Origin: Chthoniobacter flavus
GTDB taxonomy: Bacteria > Verrucomicrobiota > Verrucomicrobiia > Chthoniobacterales > JACTMZ01
Length of the DNA stretch: 45,171 bases
NCBI GenBank assembly: GCA_945878135.1
Contig: CAMDUL010000025.1
Location: forward strand, 1-45,171
Reading direction: 5' to 3'
The number at the start of each line of letters is the position of its first letter. Positions within the stretch are counted from its first letter, which is position 1. A program made the position numbers and the translations under genes. Under the pieces are notes generated by a model, which was not told the origin of the DNA, did no database searches, and worked only from the letters and a program-made list of their open reading frames with translations. This document shows, one piece after another, positions 40,174 through 45,171 of the stretch.

Positions 40174-41337
40174 ATGTCAAAAATCCCCGCGCTCCTCGCC
40201 GTCACAGCCACCTCAATGCTCCTCGCCGGTTGCGGCGGCTCCGACCCAGACACGGTCAAAGTCGGCATGAACCTCGAAATGACCGGTGACATCCCCGCCG
40301 TCGGCGCCTCGAGCAAGAACGCGGCCGAACTGTACTTCAACCAACTGAACGAGAAAGGCGGCGTCACCCTGACCGACGGACCCAAAAAAGTCTCCCTCAT
40401 CGTCCGCGACAACGCGGCCAAAGCCGACCAGTCCGCCTCGGTCGCCCAGCAACTCATTTCCAGCCAGGGCGTGGTCGCCATGGTCGGTCCGAACTCCAGC
40501 GCCTGCGCCATCCCCGCCGGCGAAATCGCCGAGAGCCTCAAATGCGTCATGATCTCGCCGTGGTCGACCAACCCGAAAACCACCACCGACCAGGCCACCG
40601 GCGCACCCAAACGCTACGTCTTCCGCGGCTGCTTCACCGATCCGTTCCAAGCGATCGTGCTGGCCAAATTCGTCACCAACGACCTCGGCGCGAAGAAAGC
40701 CGCCATCCTCTATGACGTTTCGTCCGAAGCCCCGCTCGGCCAGGCCACCCTTTTCCGCGACACCTTCACCGCGGCCGGCGGGGAAATCGTCGCCTTCGAA
40801 ACCTTCACCACCGGCGACAAGGATTTCTCGGCCCAGCTGACCAATATCCGCGAGGCCAATCCCGACGTCATTTTCCTCCCGACCTACTACAATGACGTCC
40901 CGCTCATCGCCCAGCAGGCCCGCCGCCTCGGCATCACCGCGAAATTCATCGGCAGCGACGCCTGGAGCTCGCCCGAAATCATCAAGCTCGGCGGGGCCGA
41001 CGTCGACGGCTCGTATTTCTGCAACCACTTCTCCACCCAGATCGCGACCGACGAGGCCAAAAAATTCATCGCGGATTACACCGCGAAATACGGACAGGCC
41101 CCCGACGACGTGGCCGCCCTCACCTACGATGCCTGCGGCCTCGTGACCGAAGCACTCAAGGCGGGCGGCAAAAACGACCGCGAGGCCCTGCGCGAAGCTT
41201 TCGCCCAGATCCGCGAATACAAAGGCGTCACCGGCACCTTCCGCTTCGAGCCGGGCTCGGGCGACCCGATCAAGAGCGCGGTCGTCCTGCAGATCAAAGA
41301 CGGCGCCTTCCAGTGGGTGACCAACGCCCAGCCCTGA
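40174..41337 (+). CDS. livK: Branched-chain amino acid-type ABC transporter substrate-binding lipoprotein
   Basis: 387 residues. The lipoprotein leader MSKIPALLAVTATSMLLAGC has its lipid Cys at 20. The periplasmic-binding fold I follows: VKVGMNLEMTGDIPAVGASSKNAAELYFNQLN, VVAMVGPNSSACAIPAGEIAE, DVIFLPTYYNDVPLIAQQARRLG, IGSDAWSSPEI and DDVAALTYDACGLVTEAL. The family binds Leu/Ile/Val but also other amino acids, amides or urea, and the ligand cannot be read from sequence. It is the first gene of a five-gene operon with the permeases and ATPases. Confidence 0.9.
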   Translation: MSKIPALLAVTATSMLLAGCGGSDPDTVKVGMNLEMTGDIPAVGASSKNAAELYFNQLNEKGGVTLTDGPKKVSLIVRDNAAKADQSASVAQQLISSQGVVAMVGPNSSACAIPAGEIAESLKCVMISPWSTNPKTTTDQATGAPKRYVFRGCFTDPFQAIVLAKFVTNDLGAKKAAILYDVSSEAPLGQATLFRDTFTAAGGEIVAFETFTTGDKDFSAQLTNIREANPDVIFLPTYYNDVPLIAQQARRLGITAKFIGSDAWSSPEIIKLGGADVDGSYFCNHFSTQIATDEAKKFIADYTAKYGQAPDDVAALTYDACGLVTEALKAGGKNDREALREAFAQIREYKGVTGTFRFEPGSGDPIKSAVVLQIKDGAFQWVTNAQP

Positions 41338-41357
41338 CCGTCGCCTGACGCGCGCGC

Positions 41358-42233
41358 ATGGATTACTTCGCGCAGCAAGCGATCAACGCGCTCCAACTCG
41401 GTTCGATCTATGCGCTGATCGCCCTCGGCTACAGCATGGTCTATGGCGTGCTGGTCATGATCAACTTCGCCCACGGCGATGTCTTCATGGTCAGCTCGTT
41501 CTTCTGCCTCCTCCTCCTGCTCGTCCTGCCCGTTCCCTTTGTCGCCGCGCTGATCATCGTCATGCTGGCCACCGCCATCCTCGGCGTGGCCATCGAACGG
41601 CTGGCCTACCGTCCGCTGCGCAACGCCCCGCGCGTCTCCGCCATTATCACCGCCCTCGGCTGCGGCTTGGTCATCCAGAATACCACGCTGAGCATCAGCC
41701 CCTACTCGCAACGGATGCCCGAACTGTTCACCCCGGTGACCTGGCAATTCGGCGGCGTTTCCATTTCCTCCCTCCAGTTGCTCATCATCGGCGTTTCGGT
41801 CGGACTGATGATCGCCCTCGACTTCTTCATCCGGCGCACCCGCTACGGCATGGCCATGCGCGCCATCGCGCAGGACCGCATCACCGTCCCGCTCATGGGC
41901 GTTCCGGTCAACCAAGTCATTGCCATGACCTTCGCCATCGGCGCCGCACTGGGCGGCGCGGCCGGCGTGCTCTACGCCTCGGCCTACCCCGTGATCAGCG
42001 CGACGATGGGCGTGCTCGTCGGATGGAAGGCGTTTGTCGCCGCGGTCATCGGCGGCATCGGCAATGTGCGCGGCGCCGTCCTCGGTGCCTACGTGCTCGG
42101 TGCGGTCGAAGTCTTCACCGTAACCGTGCTGCCCTCCACTTACCGCGACCTCGTCGTCTATTCGCTTCTTCTCGTCATCCTCATCTTCAAACCCTACGGG
42201 CTTCTCGGGCGTCCCGCTGTGCAAAAAGTATGA
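41358..42233 (+). CDS. livH: ABC transporter permease LivH-type
   Basis: 291 residues with about eight transmembrane helices. FAQQAINALQLGSIYALIALGYSMVYGVLVMINFAHGDVFMVSS is the family N-terminus. The EAA-like loop and the AVEVFTVTVLPSTYRDLVVYSLLLVILIFKPYGLLG end match LivH. GWKAFVAAVIGGIGNVRGAVLGA is the cytoplasmic loop that contacts the ATPases. The stop overlaps the livM start (ATGA). Confidence 0.93.
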   Translation: MDYFAQQAINALQLGSIYALIALGYSMVYGVLVMINFAHGDVFMVSSFFCLLLLLVLPVPFVAALIIVMLATAILGVAIERLAYRPLRNAPRVSAIITALGCGLVIQNTTLSISPYSQRMPELFTPVTWQFGGVSISSLQLLIIGVSVGLMIALDFFIRRTRYGMAMRAIAQDRITVPLMGVPVNQVIAMTFAIGAALGGAAGVLYASAYPVISATMGVLVGWKAFVAAVIGGIGNVRGAVLGAYVLGAVEVFTVTVLPSTYRDLVVYSLLLVILIFKPYGLLGRPAVQKV

Positions 42234-43207
42234 CACGGTGGTTCCGACAACCCCCGCCGCGCGGCGTGCTCCTGGCCTTTCTCGTCGCCGGCCTCGCCGC
42301 CTGTTTCGTCATCGAGCAATTCGGTCTGGTCGATGACTACGTGCGCTTCGTCCTCATCACGCTCGGGATCAACATCATCCTTTGCGTCAGCCTCAACCTG
42401 GTCAACGGCTGGATGGGCGAATTCTCCGTCGGCCACGCCGGTTTCATGGCCCTCGGCGCCTACCTTTCGGCCTGCGTCTCGGTCAAATGGCTGGCCTGGG
42501 GCGACCCGCTGTGGATGTTCCCGCTCGCGGTGATCGGCGGCGGACTGATGGCCGGCGCGGTCGGATTTCTCCTCGGTCTGCTCTCGTTCAAAACCCGCGG
42601 CGACTACCTCGCCATCATCACCCTCGCCTTCCTCATGATCGTGAAGTCCGGGTTGGAAAATATCCCGTATGTCGGAGGTCCACGCGGTTTTCTCGGCATC
42701 GGCAACCACACCACCCTGCTCTGGACCGCGGTCTGGACCGTGCTCACCCTCTGGGCCATCCGCAATCTCGTCTATTCGCGTTTCGGACGCGGCATCGTCG
42801 CCGTGCGGGAGGACGAAATCGCGGCCAACGCCATGGGCGTCGACACGCGCAAAGCCAAGCTCGCCGCTTTCGTCGTCTCGTCCTTTTTCGGCGGCGTGGC
42901 CGGCGCGCTCTTCGCCCACCAGCTCCAATTCATCAACCCCGGCGTCTTCGACATCGTCAAATCCACCGAGATCCTCGTCATGGTTTACCTCGGCGGCATC
43001 GGTTCGCTGGCCGGATCCATCCTCGGGGCCACCGCTTTCACCTTCCTCTCGCAGGTGCTGCAACCCCTCGGCACCTGGCGCATGGTCATCCTCCCGCTCA
43101 TCCTCGTCCTCCTCATGATCTTCCGTCCCCGCGGCATCATGGGCATGCGCGAATTCCCCTGGTTCGTCCCGCGCCGCGAGTTTCCCGCCAAGGAGGGGAA
43201 AAAATGA
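42230..43207 (+). CDS. livM: ABC transporter permease LivM-type
   Basis: 325 residues, multiple transmembrane helices. Typical LivM segments are LVNGWMGEFSVGHAGFMALGAY, GDYLAIITLAFLMIVKSGLENI, GGPRGFLGI and AVREDEIAANAMGVDTRKAKLAAFVVSSFFGGVAGALF, with VYLGGIGSLAGSILGA the ATPase-contact loop. It overlaps livH and livG by four bases each. Confidence 0.93.
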   Translation: MTRWFRQPPPRGVLLAFLVAGLAACFVIEQFGLVDDYVRFVLITLGINIILCVSLNLVNGWMGEFSVGHAGFMALGAYLSACVSVKWLAWGDPLWMFPLAVIGGGLMAGAVGFLLGLLSFKTRGDYLAIITLAFLMIVKSGLENIPYVGGPRGFLGIGNHTTLLWTAVWTVLTLWAIRNLVYSRFGRGIVAVREDEIAANAMGVDTRKAKLAAFVVSSFFGGVAGALFAHQLQFINPGVFDIVKSTEILVMVYLGGIGSLAGSILGATAFTFLSQVLQPLGTWRMVILPLILVLLMIFRPRGIMGMREFPWFVPRREFPAKEGKK

Positions 43208-43980
43208 AGCCCTTGCTCGAAGTCCGCGATGTGACCATGCGCTTCGGCGGCCTGGTCGCCGTCTCGGACTTCTCCCTCCAAGTCACCCCCGGCCACGCCC
43301 ACGGCATCATCGGACCCAACGGCGCCGGCAAGACCACCGCCTTCAATGTCATCACCGGCATCTACGCGCCGACCAGCGGTGACATCCGCTTCCGCGGCGA
43401 ATCCGTGGCCGGACACCGCCCCAGCGCCATCGCCCGCCGCGGCATCGCCCGCACCTTCCAGAACATCCGCCTCTTCCGCGACCTCACCGTGCTCGACAAT
43501 GTCCGCATCGCGCACGACGCCCACGCCCGCTATTCGTGGCCCGGCGCCATGGTCCAACTCCCCTCGGCGCGGCGCGCGGAAAAAGAAACCATCACCCGCT
43601 GCCTCGACATGCTGGAAAAATTCGGCCTCGGCGACGTGGCGCGCGAACGTGCCGGTGACCTGTCCTACGGCTCGCAACGCCGCCTGGAGATCGCCCGCGC
43701 CATGGCACTGCAACCGGAACTCCTCCTCCTCGACGAGCCCGCCGCCGGGATGAACTCCGCCGAAACCCTCAAGCTGGTCGAATTCCTCGGCTGGCTGCGC
43801 GACCATTTTTCCGTGACCCTGCTCCTCATCGAGCACCACATGCAATTGGTCATGACCTTCTGCGACCGTATCACCGTGCTCGACTTCGGCAAAACCATCG
43901 CCGAAGGAACGCCCGCCGAAGTGCGCGCCAACCCCAAAGTCATCGAGGCCTACCTCGGACCGGAGGACGGCCATGAGTGA
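43204..43980 (+). CDS. livG: ABC transporter ATP-binding protein LivG-type
   Basis: 258 residues. Walker A GPNGAGKTT (37-45), Q-loop in GIARTFQNIRLF, signature LSYGSQRRLEIARAM, Walker B LLLLDEPAAGMN, and switch His in LLIEHHMQLVM. LSYG in place of LSGG is usual for LivG. It pairs with LivF to energise the LivHM channel. The start overlaps the livM stop (ATGA), with no separate promoter. Confidence 0.94.
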   Translation: MKPLLEVRDVTMRFGGLVAVSDFSLQVTPGHAHGIIGPNGAGKTTAFNVITGIYAPTSGDIRFRGESVAGHRPSAIARRGIARTFQNIRLFRDLTVLDNVRIAHDAHARYSWPGAMVQLPSARRAEKETITRCLDMLEKFGLGDVARERAGDLSYGSQRRLEIARAMALQPELLLLDEPAAGMNSAETLKLVEFLGWLRDHFSVTLLLIEHHMQLVMTFCDRITVLDFGKTIAEGTPAEVRANPKVIEAYLGPEDGHE

Positions 43981-44689
43981 AACCATGCTCCGGGTGGAAA
44001 ATCTCGTGGTGCGCTACGGCGACATCCGCGCGGTCAAAGGCATCAGCTTCCACGTGCAACAGGGCGAAATCCTCGCCTTGGTCGGGGCCAACGGGGCCGG
44101 CAAGACCACCACCCTCCGCGCCATTTCCGGCATGCTGCCCTTCGAGGGCTCGGTTGTTCTCGAAGGACGCGACCTGCGCGGGCTGACGCCCGACCGTGTC
44201 CTGCGGCTCGGCCTTTCCCATGTGCCCGAGGGACGCGGCATCTTCGGCGGACTCACCGTGATGGAAAACCTGCAACTCGGCGCATGGATCCGCCGCGACA
44301 AAGCCGGCCGCGCGCACGACCTTGAGATGGTCATGGATGTGTTCCCCCGACTGCGCGAACGCGTGGCGCAACTCGCGGGAACCCTCAGCGGGGGAGAACA
44401 ACAAATGCTTGCCTTGGCCCGCGCGCGGATGAGTGACGCCCGCCTCCTTATCCTCGACGAGCCCTCCATGGGTCTCGCCCCGAAGCTCGTGCAGGAGGTG
44501 TTCGCTGTCCTGCGACAGCTCAACGAACGCGGAGTGACCATCCTCCTCGTCGAACAAAACGCCAACATGGCCCTGCGCCTCGCCCACCGCGCCTGCCTCC
44601 TCGAAACCGGCAACCTTGTGCTCGAAGGCCCGGCATCCGAACTCCTCGTCAACCCCCGCGTCCGGGAGGCCTACCTCGGCGCCGCCTGA
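43973..44689 (+). CDS. livF: ABC transporter ATP-binding protein LivF-type
   Basis: 238 residues. Walker A GANGAGKTT (38-46), signature LSGGEQQMLALARA, Walker B LLILDEPSMGLAP, and switch segment ILLVEQNANMAL. HVPEGRGIFGGLTVMENLQLGAW is the usual LivF middle. It overlaps livG by eight bases. Last gene of the transporter operon; no clear terminator was found in the 104 bp that follow. Confidence 0.94.
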   Translation: MSETMLRVENLVVRYGDIRAVKGISFHVQQGEILALVGANGAGKTTTLRAISGMLPFEGSVVLEGRDLRGLTPDRVLRLGLSHVPEGRGIFGGLTVMENLQLGAWIRRDKAGRAHDLEMVMDVFPRLRERVAQLAGTLSGGEQQMLALARARMSDARLLILDEPSMGLAPKLVQEVFAVLRQLNERGVTILLVEQNANMALRLAHRACLLETGNLVLEGPASELLVNPRVREAYLGAA

Positions 44690-44752
44690 CGCGCCAGACC
44701 GCACCTCGGCCGGGACCCGCACATTCCGGGGGACCGTGTCCCGCGCGCAACC

Positions 44753-44781
44753 TTGTCCATCCCCCGCAGCCCGCGTAAACT
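44753..44781 (+). promoter_or_regulatory. Putative glyS promoter
   Basis: TTGTCC (44753-44758), 17 bp, TAAACT (44776-44781), then 12 bases to the ATG at 44794. The leader would be about six nucleotides, with no ribosome site visible. Confidence 0.45.
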
Positions 44782-44793
44782 TCCCGCTTCATC

Positions 44794-45171
44794 ATGGCCA
44801 AAGACGCCCCACAACAGCGCATGGAAAAAATCGTCAGCCTCTGCAAGAGGCGCGGCTTCATTTTCCAATCCTCCGAAATCTACGGCGGCCTCAACGGCTT
44901 CTGGGATTACGGCCCGATGGGGGTCGAACTGAAACGCAACCTCAAGGATTTCTGGTGGCGCCGCAATGTCCACGAACGCGAGGACATGGTCGGCATGGAC
45001 GGATCCATCATCATGAATCGCGCCGTGTGGAAAGCCAGTGGCCACGAGGACACCTTCAGCGACCCGATGGTTGATTGCAGAACCTGCAAGGCTCGCCACC
45101 GCGCCGACCAGCTTCCACAAAAAGACGGCACCCCATACTGCCCGGCCTGCGGCGGACGCGACCTCACCGAG
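44794..45171 (+). CDS. glyS: Glycyl-tRNA synthetase, alpha2 type (partial, 3' end beyond window)
   Basis: The first 126 residues of the single-chain, dimeric class II enzyme that charges tRNA-Gly (the form called glyQS or grs1 in some genomes, not the split alpha/beta enzyme). [34 protein letters not shown] is the catalytic-domain start. VKWK-like and motif 1 features follow, and the Cys pairs [12 protein letters not shown] and CPACGGRD form the expected zinc-binding insert. The frame is open at the right edge. Confidence 0.95.
   Translation, partial: MAKDAPQQRMEKIVSLCKRRGFIFQSSEIYGGLNGFWDYGPMGVELKRNLKDFWWRRNVHEREDMVGMDGSIIMNRAVWKASGHEDTFSDPMVDCRTCKARHRADQLPQKDGTPYCPACGGRDLTE

Overview
The window is high-GC bacterial chromosome with tightly packed, mostly housekeeping genes. 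Several traits point to the PVC superphylum, most likely Verrucomicrobiota. These include a two-domain LexA with an SPNAAxSHL recognition helix, an ExbB-type channel carrying its own signal peptide and Pro-rich leader, a lone PVC-style pseudopilin, an alpha2-type glycyl-tRNA synthetase, and many small secreted proteins without obvious names. This placement is inference; no rRNA or tRNA gene lies in the window.

Layout. Positions 1-2235 (minus strand) look like an accessory block of visibly lower GC. It holds a TIR/deoxyribosyltransferase-like Rossmann protein, a small winged-helix-like protein, and a secreted RCC1/thrombospondin-type-3 repeat protein that runs off the left edge. Next come speA (arginine decarboxylase), a hot-dog thioesterase, a DUF6132 membrane protein coupled to an orphan Phd/YefM-like antitoxin, lexA, rph, gmd, rpmB and lhgO. 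A biosynthetic stretch follows: a secreted protein coupled to hisB-hisH-hisA, a lipoprotein, then tyrA-aroA-cmk-plsC. On the minus strand lie a pseudopilin, glgB, two PilT-family ATPases in tandem, and a three-gene set resembling yqjD-yqjE-yqjK.

From 23.6 kb there is a single reading frame that fuses complex I subunits NuoE and NuoF, then a polysaccharide deacetylase, a coiled-coil zinc-ribbon protein and an acyltransferase-3. From 34.6 down to 28.2 kb (minus) is a six-gene envelope operon with overlapping or nearly abutting genes: a large TPR protein, a secreted 'DG-module' protein, ExbB, ExbD, ExbD, and a membrane-anchored von Willebrand A protein placed where TonB or TolA would be expected. 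This is the best candidate in the window for a poorly described machine. A LuxE-LuxC pair without luciferase precedes infA; nuoD stands alone; then come rlmN, a lipoprotein, a complete livKHMGF-type ABC transporter and the start of glyS.

Regulation. At least nine genes have a promoter-like -35/-10 pair whose -10 hexamer ends only about 6-13 nt before the start codon, which implies leaderless or near-leaderless mRNAs. The clearest is lexA, where a perfect 8+8 bp palindrome covers the -10, the predicted transcription start and the ATG. One strong intrinsic terminator is seen at 8962-8997. No gene-free stretch exceeds 300 bases, and no CRISPR array, insertion sequence, tRNA or rRNA was found.
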